A stretch of DNA of 9,891 bases. It comes from CAYRKQ01 sp964621845 (GTDB lineage: Bacteria > Patescibacteriota > Saccharimonadia > Saccharimonadales > UBA7683). The stretch is taken from NCBI GenBank assembly GCA_964621845.1, contig CAZUOL010000023.1:1-9891 (forward strand), given 5' to 3'. A program made the translations under genes and the position numbers. Under the pieces are notes generated by a model, which saw only the letters and a program-made list of their open reading frames with translations, was not told where the DNA came from and did no database searches. Positions within the stretch are counted from its first letter, which is position 1. Each line of letters starts with the position of its first letter. This document shows, piece by piece, positions 1-6,115 of the stretch.

Positions 1-959
1 CCGTTAGTGACCAGCTTGAAGCCGCGCTTCATCAAGGCGTCGGCTAACTTTTTAGCGTTGCGTACAATCTGCTGAGCGTAATCTTTAAACTCGGGCTTTA
101 GGGCTTCGCCAAAGGCAACCGCCTTCGCGAGCGTATTGTTCATATGTGGGCCACCTTGGTAACCTGGAAAAACGGTTCGATCGATAATCGTTGGCAGATT
201 TTCAAGCGTTTTTTCAACTTTTTTCAGGGGGTTACCTACTGTACCTTTCGTGAGAATCATCCCACCACGCGGACCCCGCAAAGTTTTATGCGTCGTCGTA
301 GAAATCAAGTGGAAGCCGTAATTAAACGGATTTTTCGCGACGCCACCGGCAATCAGGCCAGCAATGTGCGCCATATCTGCCATAGCCATCGCATTTACTT
401 CGCGTGCTATCTCAGCAAATTTTTGGTAATCAAGCTCTCTTGGGTAGGCTGAAAATCCGGCCAGTATAATTTTTGGTTTGTGTTTTAAGGCCATTTCACG
501 CAATTCATCGTAATCGATTTCACCGGTTTCTATATCTTTAATACCGTAGCGGACAAAATTGAAAATATGGCCAGCTGCCGTTACCGGATGACCATGGGTC
601 AGGTGCCCACCGTGATCAAGCCGCATGCCAAGCACTGTATCGCCTGGCTCCAACCAGGCGTGATAGACGGCCAAATTGGCTGGCGCTCCGGAGTGGGGTT
701 GCACATTGGCGTGATCCGCCCCGAACAGCTGCTTCGCGCGATCAATCGCCAGCTGCTCTACCTTATCGGTATTCTGTTGCCCACCATAATACCGCCTACC
801 CGGATAGCCTTCAGAATACTTGTTTGTAAAAACTGAGCCGAGCGCCGTTAAAACATCGCGCGAAACATAATTTTCTGAAGGAATAAGCTCTAAACCTTCT
901 CGTTGGCGCTTTTCTTCAGCTATGAGTAGTTGCTGCAATGTATCATCATGTAATGTCAT
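1..959 (-). CDS. glyA: Serine hydroxymethyltransferase, 3' end outside window
   Basis: PLP-dependent cytosolic enzyme that interconverts serine plus tetrahydrofolate with glycine plus 5,10-methylene-tetrahydrofolate. The visible 319 codons read as a continuous GlyA N-terminal and core region. Landmarks are the N-terminal IPSENYVS motif near residue 26, NKYSEGYPGRRYYGG near 46-60, HGGHLTHG near 116-123, D195 and H198 in ADMAHIAG (PLP ring contacts), and the Schiff-base lysine K225 in TTTHKTLRGPRGG. VFPGYQGGPHMN follows. About 100 C-terminal residues are missing at the window edge, judging from the usual length of 410-430. ATG at 959-957 is chosen because AGGAGGA lies a few bases upstream. Between GG(M)IL and VFPG there are about 11 more residues than in E. 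coli GlyA, an insert I recall from other CPR GlyA proteins. The gene diverges from murA. Identity is very secure. Confidence 0.97.
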   Translation of the reverse strand, partial: MTLHDDTLQQLLIAEEKRQREGLELIPSENYVSRDVLTALGSVFTNKYSEGYPGRRYYGGQQNTDKVEQLAIDRAKQLFGADHANVQPHSGAPANLAVYHAWLEPGDTVLGMRLDHGGHLTHGHPVTAAGHIFNFVRYGIKDIETGEIDYDELREMALKHKPKIILAGFSAYPRELDYQKFAEIAREVNAMAMADMAHIAGLIAGGVAKNPFNYGFHLISTTTHKTLRGPRGGMILTKGTVGNPLKKVEKTLENLPTIIDRTVFPGYQGGPHMNNTLAKAVAFGEALKPEFKDYAQQIVRNAKKLADALMKRGFKLVTN

Positions 960-963
960 ATCG

Positions 964-970
964 TCCTCCT
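964..970 (-). promoter_or_regulatory. Shine-Dalgarno site of glyA
   Basis: The minus strand reads AGGAGGA with a 4-5 nt gap before the ATG at 959-957. This is the strongest ribosome binding site in the window that serves a clear gene, and it fixes the glyA start. Confidence 0.85.
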
Positions 971-1026
971 TTTTATTATGCATCCTGAAATTCGTCCAGA
1001 ATCTGTTACCCCACCGATATGACGTT

Positions 1027-1080
1027 GCTATACCATACCCACCAGTATACCATCACCTGCACCAAAATGACTGTATACCA
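1027..1080 (-). promoter_or_regulatory. Three tandem extended -10-like elements upstream of glyA
   Basis: The 8-mer TATACCAT occurs at 1029-1036, 1046-1053 and 1074-1081. On the minus strand each copy reads ATGGTATA, so each gives an extended -10 of the form TGnTATAnn: TGGTATAGC (1027-1035), TGGTATACT (1044-1052) and TGGTATACA (1072-1080). The middle copy is closest to consensus. It would give an mRNA leader of roughly 75-80 nt before the glyA ATG. No good -35 is visible. The copies could instead be operator repeats, since copies 2 and 3 contain the palindrome GTATAC. These alternatives cannot be separated from sequence alone. Confidence 0.5.
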
Positions 1081-1091
1081 TATATGATATA

Positions 1092-1100
1092 TGCTAAAAT
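1092..1100 (+). promoter_or_regulatory. Extended -10 promoter of murA, probably leaderless
   Basis: TGCTAAAAT is an extended -10 (TGn plus TAAAAT). Seven bases, AAGCACA, separate it from the ATG at 1108, so transcription would start at or next to the start codon. No Shine-Dalgarno sequence lies upstream of the ATG, which fits a leaderless mRNA. No clear -35 is present. The leaderless reading is inference from spacing. Confidence 0.5.
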
Positions 1101-1107
1101 AAGCACA

Positions 1108-2616
1108 ATGCAAAACTTTCAAGCTAAGATTGGTGAGCTCATTGCCAGCGCGCGTAATCAGCGCGGGTTAACCCAAAAGGAGCTCGCAGAAAAAATAGGC
1201 ACCTCTCAAAGTGCCATAAACCGTATAGAAAGTGGTCGGCAAAACACCACACTCGAAACCCTGGCCCGCATTAGCGAAGTACTCGACAAAGACGTTATAT
1301 CGCTCCAAAACGGCAATAACAGCCTCCGTGTTGAAGGTGGCCATAAGTTAAAAGGTTCGGTGGATGTGCGCGTCAGCAAAAACGGTACGGTAGGGCTGCT
1401 CTGTGCGGCACTATTAAATAAAGGAACCACCACGCTTAAAAAAGCCCCTCGCATTGAAGAAGTATACCGCCTCGTTGAAGTACTGGTAAGTATTGGTGTA
1501 CAGGTTGATTGGCTAGAAAATGGTGACCTGTTTATTAACCCTCCAAAAAAGTTGCGCCTCGAAAACATCGATGTAAAGGCTGCCAAAAAAACCCGTAGCG
1601 TCATTATGTACCTTGGCGCCCTTATGCACGGCTATAAAGAATTCAAACTCCCCTATGCCGGCGGCTGTAAGCTCGGCAAGCGAACCGTGGCGCCTCACCT
1701 CTACGCACTCGAAGAATTCGGCGTACAGGTGCACACCAAAAACAACTACTACCACACCATTGTAAAAAAGAAGGCCGCTCGCGAAGTAACACTGTATGAA
1801 ATGGGTGATACGGTGAGTGAAAATGTACTGATGGCCGCCGCACTCACCGAAGGCAAAACCATTATCCGCAACATTAGTAGTAACTACATGGTACAAGATA
1901 TGTGTTACTTCTTAGAAGCCCTGGGGGTACACATTGAAGGCATTGGCACCAATACACTTACAGTGCATGGCGTACATGAGGTCAACAAAGACGTCGTATA
2001 TGCTCCAAGTGAAGACCCTATTGAGGCATTTAGTTTTATTTCAGCTGCCATCGCCACCAACTCTCATCTTACAATCAAGCGGGCTCCGATTGATTTTCTG
2101 CGCGTTGAACTGCTGCGACTACAAAAAATGGGTTGTAAGCTAAAGATCTCAGCGCCCTATAAAGCCGAGAATAAAAAAACAGACTTGGTAGATATAACTA
2201 CCTTTGAAACTGATGAGCTGAGGGCGCCTGAAGATAAGCTAGCCGCATTGACCCACCCCGGCATCAATATGGATAACCTGCCTTTTTTTGCCCCCATTGT
2301 TGCTCGCGCCAAAGGTACAACACTGATTCACGACTGGAGTTATGAAGATCGTGCACTCTATTTAACTGAGCTTAGGAAGCTTGGGGTTGATGTCAAACTG
2401 GCTGATCCACACCGCATCTACATCACCGGCCCGAGTAAATTTGAACCTGCAGACATTATCTGCCCACCTGCTCTCAGGCCGGCAGTGATTATTCTTATTA
2501 CCATGCTGGCCGCTCCCGGCACTAGTATTCTACGCAACACCTATCCGATTGAGCGTGGCTATGAAGATTTTGCTAATCGCCTCAATAAACTTGGCGCCCA
2601 TATTAAACTGAGTTAA
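1108..2616 (+). CDS. murA: UDP-GlcNAc enolpyruvyl transferase (MurA) with N-terminal XRE-family HTH domain
   Basis: 502 aa. Residues about 5-65 form a complete XRE/HTH_3 domain (AKIGELIASARNQRG, LTQKELAEKIGTSQSAINR, ESGRQNTTLETLARI). From about residue 72 to the end is an EPSP-synthase/MurA fold, which transfers enolpyruvate from PEP to UDP-GlcNAc, the first committed step of peptidoglycan synthesis. Expected active-site residues are all present: K91-N92 (SKN), R163 (KKTR), C187 in AGGCKLGKR (PEP cysteine), R192, D389 (NMDN), R415 (YEDR), R457 (ALRP) and R483 (IERGYE). MurA alone is about 420 aa, so the extra length is the HTH domain. The frame is open back to 922, but ATG 1108 fits the HTH start and the promoter; an ATG at 1084 is an alternative. 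The gene diverges from glyA. The domain may let the enzyme bind DNA, perhaps its own promoter (inference). Confidence 0.93.
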   Translation: MQNFQAKIGELIASARNQRGLTQKELAEKIGTSQSAINRIESGRQNTTLETLARISEVLDKDVISLQNGNNSLRVEGGHKLKGSVDVRVSKNGTVGLLCAALLNKGTTTLKKAPRIEEVYRLVEVLVSIGVQVDWLENGDLFINPPKKLRLENIDVKAAKKTRSVIMYLGALMHGYKEFKLPYAGGCKLGKRTVAPHLYALEEFGVQVHTKNNYYHTIVKKKAAREVTLYEMGDTVSENVLMAAALTEGKTIIRNISSNYMVQDMCYFLEALGVHIEGIGTNTLTVHGVHEVNKDVVYAPSEDPIEAFSFISAAIATNSHLTIKRAPIDFLRVELLRLQKMGCKLKISAPYKAENKKTDLVDITTFETDELRAPEDKLAALTHPGINMDNLPFFAPIVARAKGTTLIHDWSYEDRALYLTELRKLGVDVKLADPHRIYITGPSKFEPADIICPPALRPAVIILITMLAAPGTSILRNTYPIERGYEDFANRLNKLGAHIKLS

Positions 2617-2723
2617 CCAGCTCCTGCGTACCTGTTCAAGACCAGAAGGAGGTGTACAGCCCCCCTCTTCATAGTTCATTTATCAACCGTATGCAGCATA
2701 GCAGTAGCAGAATTGTAAACCTA

Positions 2724-3878
2724 TTAACAATTATTCATCAGTTCAACATAAGCAGGGTCATTCATAAGATTCTCAGGGAGCGTCTCGCACGTATATCCAC
2801 CGGTTCCGGTGCCACCGCCTGTACCGGTGCCGGTTGAGCCGTTGTTTGGTTTGTCTCGATTCCTACGGGCAGCCTCTTCGGCTGCTTTTTGCTGTGCAAT
2901 CAGGTTGGCCTCGTACTTGTTTTTGGCAGTAGCATACAGAGCCGCAATTTCTTTTATGGTGCCGGTTAGCTGGCTGTTCACTTTACTTGCTGATGTTGCA
3001 TACATCACCACGCGCTCATATTGCTTCTTGATCCCATCGGCCGATAAATCTGGTGAATAAGCTGCCACCTCTGCGGCACGTTCATACCATAACTTGTTTT
3101 GTCGTTGATACTCAATAAGCTTGTTCCTTGGGCTATTTGTTTTTACTGCAAGGTCTCGTACCGTTTTTTCATTCGCTGCGATCGCCTTCAAATCATTTGT
3201 GCCAGGGAAGCCTTTCTCAGCCGAAGGTTTTGCTGCACTGAGAGCAGTCTTGGCTGTATTAGGGTATCCCTTCATGGCGTTATAAAGTTTTTCACCTTCA
3301 TTCGCGTTTTTTGTTGCATTCAAAAGTCGTGCGTCACGGTCTTTTTTCGCCGTTTCTACAATCACAATTTTTGGGGCTTTGGCTAAAAAGTTCGCAAAAG
3401 CTGCTTGCGTTGCCTTTTTTGTATTGTCTTGTGCGGCAAAATGGGCAAGCATTTTACCTCGAGACCACTTTTTGCTATCGAGCTGCGCCTTCCAATATTT
3501 TAAGCCGGGGGCATCAGGTTTTTTACCAAGCAATCCTTGGTAAACAGTTTCCACAAAGGCTTGATTTGTTTTAGCGCTTGCTGTTTTAGAGGCGGCAACA
3601 AACTGCATACCGACGGTAGTTGGCTGCGTCCGATCTCCAGCGAATTTCTGTGACCAAAAGGCGTAGCCCGTCGGCAGGAGCTTACCATTCTTATCTTTTC
3701 TGTTCGTAACGGTATCTGGTTCGCGATGCAACGTAGCTTTGTAGTAGCGGTACGTCATAGCTTCGGCACTATTTTGTATACATTTATCGGCAGGATTGAT
3801 TTTAGCAACACTAAACTTGCCTGCATCACACTGATAGACACTATACTGATAGTCATAGAGCTTTGTGTCAGCGAGCAA
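2724..3878 (-). CDS. DUF4214-like protein with coiled segment and Gly/Thr-rich tail, no export signal
   Basis: 384 aa from a TTG start; function unknown. Two DUF4214-like repeats are visible: about 38-82 (SAEAMTYRYYKATLHREPD, then an insertion before GYAFW) and about 107-153 (FVETVYQGLLGKKPDAPGLKYW). Residues 18 and 33 are cysteines placed like the pair ahead of repeat 1 in the 274-aa paralogue at 5173-5997. Residues about 170-345 are charged, Ala/Lys/Glu-rich and probably helical. A Gly/Thr linker (about 347-361) leads to a 23-residue tail with Cys at 364 and at the very C-terminus. No signal peptide or membrane helix is seen, unlike the paralogue. TTG at 3878 is preceded by GAGGG 7 nt upstream, inside a hairpin. 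The frame is open back to the TAG at 3951-3953, so an N-terminal extension by +1 frameshift from the preceding gene is possible. It is probably co-transcribed with the gene at 3937-4512. Confidence 0.75.
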   Translation of the reverse strand: MLADTKLYDYQYSVYQCDAGKFSVAKINPADKCIQNSAEAMTYRYYKATLHREPDTVTNRKDKNGKLLPTGYAFWSQKFAGDRTQPTTVGMQFVAASKTASAKTNQAFVETVYQGLLGKKPDAPGLKYWKAQLDSKKWSRGKMLAHFAAQDNTKKATQAAFANFLAKAPKIVIVETAKKDRDARLLNATKNANEGEKLYNAMKGYPNTAKTALSAAKPSAEKGFPGTNDLKAIAANEKTVRDLAVKTNSPRNKLIEYQRQNKLWYERAAEVAAYSPDLSADGIKKQYERVVMYATSASKVNSQLTGTIKEIAALYATAKNKYEANLIAQQKAAEEAARRNRDKPNNGSTGTGTGGGTGTGGYTCETLPENLMNDPAYVELMNNC

Positions 3879-3882
3879 TAAA

Positions 3883-3909
3883 TAACCCTCGTTGTGAAAA
3901 CGAGGGTTA
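3883..3909 (-). promoter_or_regulatory. 11-bp perfect hairpin masking the Shine-Dalgarno of the TTG-start gene
   Basis: The stem arms 3883-3893 and 3899-3909 are perfectly complementary (minus strand TAACCCTCGTT and AACGAGGGTTA) with a 5-nt loop. The 3' arm contains GAGGG, the only Shine-Dalgarno-like sequence before the TTG at 3878, so the folded RNA would hide it. It could instead be an attenuator or terminator between the two genes, but the bases after the stem (TTTATTG) are a poor U-tract and no promoter follows for the downstream gene. Translational control is therefore the preferred reading. Confidence 0.6.
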
Positions 3910-3936
3910 CGGTTTTCTGAAGCTACTACGGTTTGG

Positions 3937-4512
3937 CTACTTGCGGCCCTCTACTTTATCAACAAGTATGCCGCCACGGCCTGCCATTTGAACTCTTACA
4001 TATACATCTTGATCGTCAAGTAGCTTCTCAACCTTGCCCGTGCCTGGATTCTTAGCAGTGAGCGCTACACATTTGTAGTTAGTGCTGCCCTTCTTTTCGC
4101 CGCTAATACTTTTTACAACTAGTATCACATCCCCTTGACCTTGACCACTTGGGCTCGTACTCTTGGCAGATAGTTGCTGCTTGCTTTTATTCAACACTGC
4201 AACTTCAACGCCCAACCCATTTGCCGGTGCCTCTTTTTCAACACCGTAATGAACGCAGACCGTATTGGTTTTAGCTATCTCTTTTTTGGTAACTGGCGCA
4301 TAGATAGCGGTCGTTGCTGAACGAGTGCCGTTCGCGTAAAGCTTATCTTTGTAGCCACCGGTCATGTCTTTTGCGACGCGGGTAAAGGTGACCTCGGTAC
4401 CTGCGTTACTTACAAACACTACAGCCCCGCCAACCACTGCAATTAATAACACCGCGAGCGCAACGAGCTTGCCGTTCATTTTTTTATTTTGTTGAATACT
4501 TTTTGTTGCCAT
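3937..4512 (-). CDS. Signal-anchored surface protein of unknown function, VSNAGT type
   Basis: 191 aa, not recognised as a named family. It has a basic N-terminus (MATKSIQQNKKMNGK), a hydrophobic segment at about 15-34, and then VSNAGT at 34-39. S-N-A before GT would suit signal peptidase I, though the segment could equally stay as an anchor. The mature part is Thr/Lys/Gly-rich with alternating hydrophobic residues that suggest beta strands, and it has two cysteines (C86, C148) that could pair outside the cell. The start is secure: AAGGAG sits 5 nt before the ATG at 4512. A promoter at 4544-4573 serves it. The same N-terminal pattern occurs in the 274-aa DUF4214 protein at 5173-5997, which suggests the same export route. 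Its TAG stop at 3937 is followed by the hairpin and the second DUF4214 gene. Confidence 0.85.
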   Translation of the reverse strand: MATKSIQQNKKMNGKLVALAVLLIAVVGGAVVFVSNAGTEVTFTRVAKDMTGGYKDKLYANGTRSATTAIYAPVTKKEIAKTNTVCVHYGVEKEAPANGLGVEVAVLNKSKQQLSAKSTSPSGQGQGDVILVVKSISGEKKGSTNYKCVALTAKNPGTGKVEKLLDDQDVYVRVQMAGRGGILVDKVEGRK

Positions 4513-4543
4513 TTTGGCTCCTTTATTTATTAACGATGCTTAA

Positions 4544-4573
4544 GTTATAACACAAGCACTTTAAGCCCGGCAA
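4544..4573 (-). promoter_or_regulatory. Promoter of the 191-aa surface protein gene (TTGCCG - 18 - TATAAC)
   Basis: On the minus strand the -35 is TTGCCG (4573-4568), the spacer is 18 bp, and TGT precedes the -10 TATAAC (4549-4544), making it an extended -10. Transcription would start near 4537, about 25 nt before the ATG at 4512. The element matches the promoter at 6034-6063 at 21 of 30 positions, including spacer bases GC, AAAG, G and TT. Confidence 0.65.
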
Positions 4574-4576
4574 TAA

Positions 4577-5161
4577 CTAATCGGCTTTTGTGATCTTGAA
4601 TGTTTTGAATGCGAGTACAAATAAAAATTGCCAAAACACCATCAATAACACGCCTTGTATTGCCAAGATGATATGATTGCTATTCACTTGCTGCACGCAG
4701 GCGGCAACACCATAAGCAAGTTGTGGGATCGCTCGCGCAATAAGCGCAAATACGCTATAAATCATTAAAAACACAAGAATAGTTTTTATACTTGCAACCA
4801 GTATGAAGTTACGATGCCAGGTTTTCTGATCAATACCGAAATTGCTATAGCTCTGCTCAATACCGTGATTCTGAACCGATGTTTTAGCGGTGCTCACCGC
4901 CCACCAAATGAGGATACCAATTGAGGCTAACACTCCCCAGAACGCAAAATCCATAATTCGTGAGAGCCAGTTATTCCATGCTTGTTGTAAAAAGATGGTT
5001 GCCAAGAAGTTGTTCTGCACTGCAATGTAATCTATTTGGGTGGTGCTCAAAAACTTATCCGAATAGCGTGTCACCACAAAGTAAATCGTAAAGATAAACG
5101 GTAGGATAAAAAACGAGAGCACCGCAGCCCAGCTTGGCACAATGAGCTTATACTTTTTCAT
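4577..5161 (-). CDS. Four-helix integral membrane protein, hypothetical
   Basis: 194 aa; function and family not recognised. Four hydrophobic segments are visible at about residues 10-31, 70-90, 118-143 and 163-186, with short basic ends (MKKYK at the N-terminus, KTFKITKAD at the C-terminus). The loop between helices 1 and 2 (about 32-69) and the loop between helices 2 and 3 (about 91-117) are polar; a single cysteine, C155, lies in the last loop. It starts 11 nt after the stop of the upstream 274-aa DUF4214 gene, with no promoter and no clear Shine-Dalgarno site, so the two are almost certainly one transcript. Its place among exported proteins suggests a partner or anchor for them, but no motif supports a specific role. 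It ends in TAG just before the promoter of the 191-aa gene. Confidence 0.8.
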   Translation of the reverse strand: MKKYKLIVPSWAAVLSFFILPFIFTIYFVVTRYSDKFLSTTQIDYIAVQNNFLATIFLQQAWNNWLSRIMDFAFWGVLASIGILIWWAVSTAKTSVQNHGIEQSYSNFGIDQKTWHRNFILVASIKTILVFLMIYSVFALIARAIPQLAYGVAACVQQVNSNHIILAIQGVLLMVFWQFLFVLAFKTFKITKAD

Positions 5162-5172
5162 ATAGATCTTTG

Positions 5173-5997
5173 TTACTTCTGGTTATTTACGTATGCTATA
5201 AATCCGGCACGATGCTTAGAGATGGCTTCGTTTGATTTAGCGAATGTTGCCGCCACCTGAGCACGTGTCATTTTAGGGCTTGCGGTGCCATTTTGTGGTC
5301 GCTTTAACTGATTTACCCAATATTCAACTTCACCATTTTGTATTTTCATTTTTGGTCCATAGCTGACCACCCATTTTCTGCCCAGCATCCGTTCATATAA
5401 GTTTGTAACGAACTGGACATCGTCGATATTCATAAGCGTCTTTGCTTTATCGAAAGGCAAATGCCGTTTCAGGCCAAATTCTTTAATGAGTTGGTCACGT
5501 GTTACCTGCTTGGCATCTAGCTTGGCGAGATAAGCCACATATTCATCATGGTTGTAGGTGCTGGTACCCAGAATATTTACGTACAGCATGTGTACAAAAA
5601 TCAGATTAGGAGACTCTTTTCTTTTCGCCTCATTGCTTGCAAGCATACGTTCCGCAACTCTTTCGGCGGTCTGTTTGTTCTTGATGAGCTGATTACTCCA
5701 GAACTTGATCCCGCCCTTATCTGGCTGACGGCCAAGTAGACCGGCATAGTATCGGTACACGAGCGCTTCAGCACTCGTATCAATACACTTCTGCGTATCT
5801 GGCTGATTGGCATAATCAAGCTTGGGACAATCGGCTACGCTTTTATTATAACTAGAGGTGCCTGCATTACTGACCCACACAAACATACCCCCAACGAGTG
5901 CTACGAGTAGCGCTAAAAGCAGTGCTTTTTTTGGATCAATAGTGTTTTGTGTGCCAATTCTTTTTTTGGTCGCTGAGTTCTTCTTTTTTTGTGCCAT
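5173..5997 (-). CDS. Signal-anchored protein with three DUF4214-like repeats
   Basis: 274 aa. The N-terminus is very basic (MAQKKKNSATKKR), followed by a hydrophobic stretch at about 25-42 and VSNAGT at 42-47. The rest is built of DUF4214-like repeats: about 76-124 (YRYYAGLLGRQPDKGGIKFW, then RMLASNE), a diverged copy at about 131-178 (LYVNILG), and about 194-260 (FVTNLYERMLGR, then GEVEYWVNQL and FAKSNEA). DUF4214 is common in bacterial extracellular and surface proteins; its function is undefined. Cysteines C57 and C71 flank the lead-in to repeat 1. The frame is open to a TTG at 6063, but ATG 5997 is preferred: the extension overlaps the promoter and would put a long polar stretch before the signal. 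The Shine-Dalgarno site is weak (GGA). It is first in a unit with the membrane protein gene at 4577-5161, which starts 11 nt later. Confidence 0.88.
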   Translation of the reverse strand: MAQKKKNSATKKRIGTQNTIDPKKALLLALLVALVGGMFVWVSNAGTSSYNKSVADCPKLDYANQPDTQKCIDTSAEALVYRYYAGLLGRQPDKGGIKFWSNQLIKNKQTAERVAERMLASNEAKRKESPNLIFVHMLYVNILGTSTYNHDEYVAYLAKLDAKQVTRDQLIKEFGLKRHLPFDKAKTLMNIDDVQFVTNLYERMLGRKWVVSYGPKMKIQNGEVEYWVNQLKRPQNGTASPKMTRAQVAATFAKSNEAISKHRAGFIAYVNNQK

Positions 5998-6033
5998 TTT
6001 TTTGTTCCATTTAGATTTATAGTTATGGGTTAA

Positions 6034-6063
6034 TTTATAGCATAAACGCTTTGTGCTAGGCAA
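6034..6063 (-). promoter_or_regulatory. Promoter of the 274-aa DUF4214 gene (TTGCCT - 18 - TATAAA)
   Basis: The minus strand has -35 TTGCCT (6063-6058), an 18-bp spacer, and the extended -10 TGC TATAAA (6042-6034). The start of transcription would be near 6027, giving a leader of about 30 nt. The spacer resembles that of the promoter at 4544-4573. The gene therefore does not depend only on read-through from the sortase. Confidence 0.65.
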
Positions 6064-6115
6064 GAGCTGTCGAATCCTATTGCTGTATACCTTCAGTAGA
6101 AGAGTTGTTCTTGCC

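Noticed and set aside
366..372. Possible use of a non-standard code (UGA as glycine)
   Set aside because: All recognised genes run to full family length with no in-frame TGA; the tRNA-Gly anticodon is UCC, not UCA.
922..1107. N-terminal extension of the MurA fusion
   Set aside because: The extension covers the divergent promoter region and part of glyA; the HTH domain begins right after ATG 1108.
2645..2670. Imperfect hairpin GAAGGAGG/CCTCTTC after murA as a terminator
   Set aside because: Bulged 7-bp stem, long loop, and no U-tract on either strand.
2790..2840. GC-rich repeat resembling a CRISPR or intergenic repeat
   Set aside because: It is the coding sequence of the Gly/Thr linker, with codon-level repetition only.
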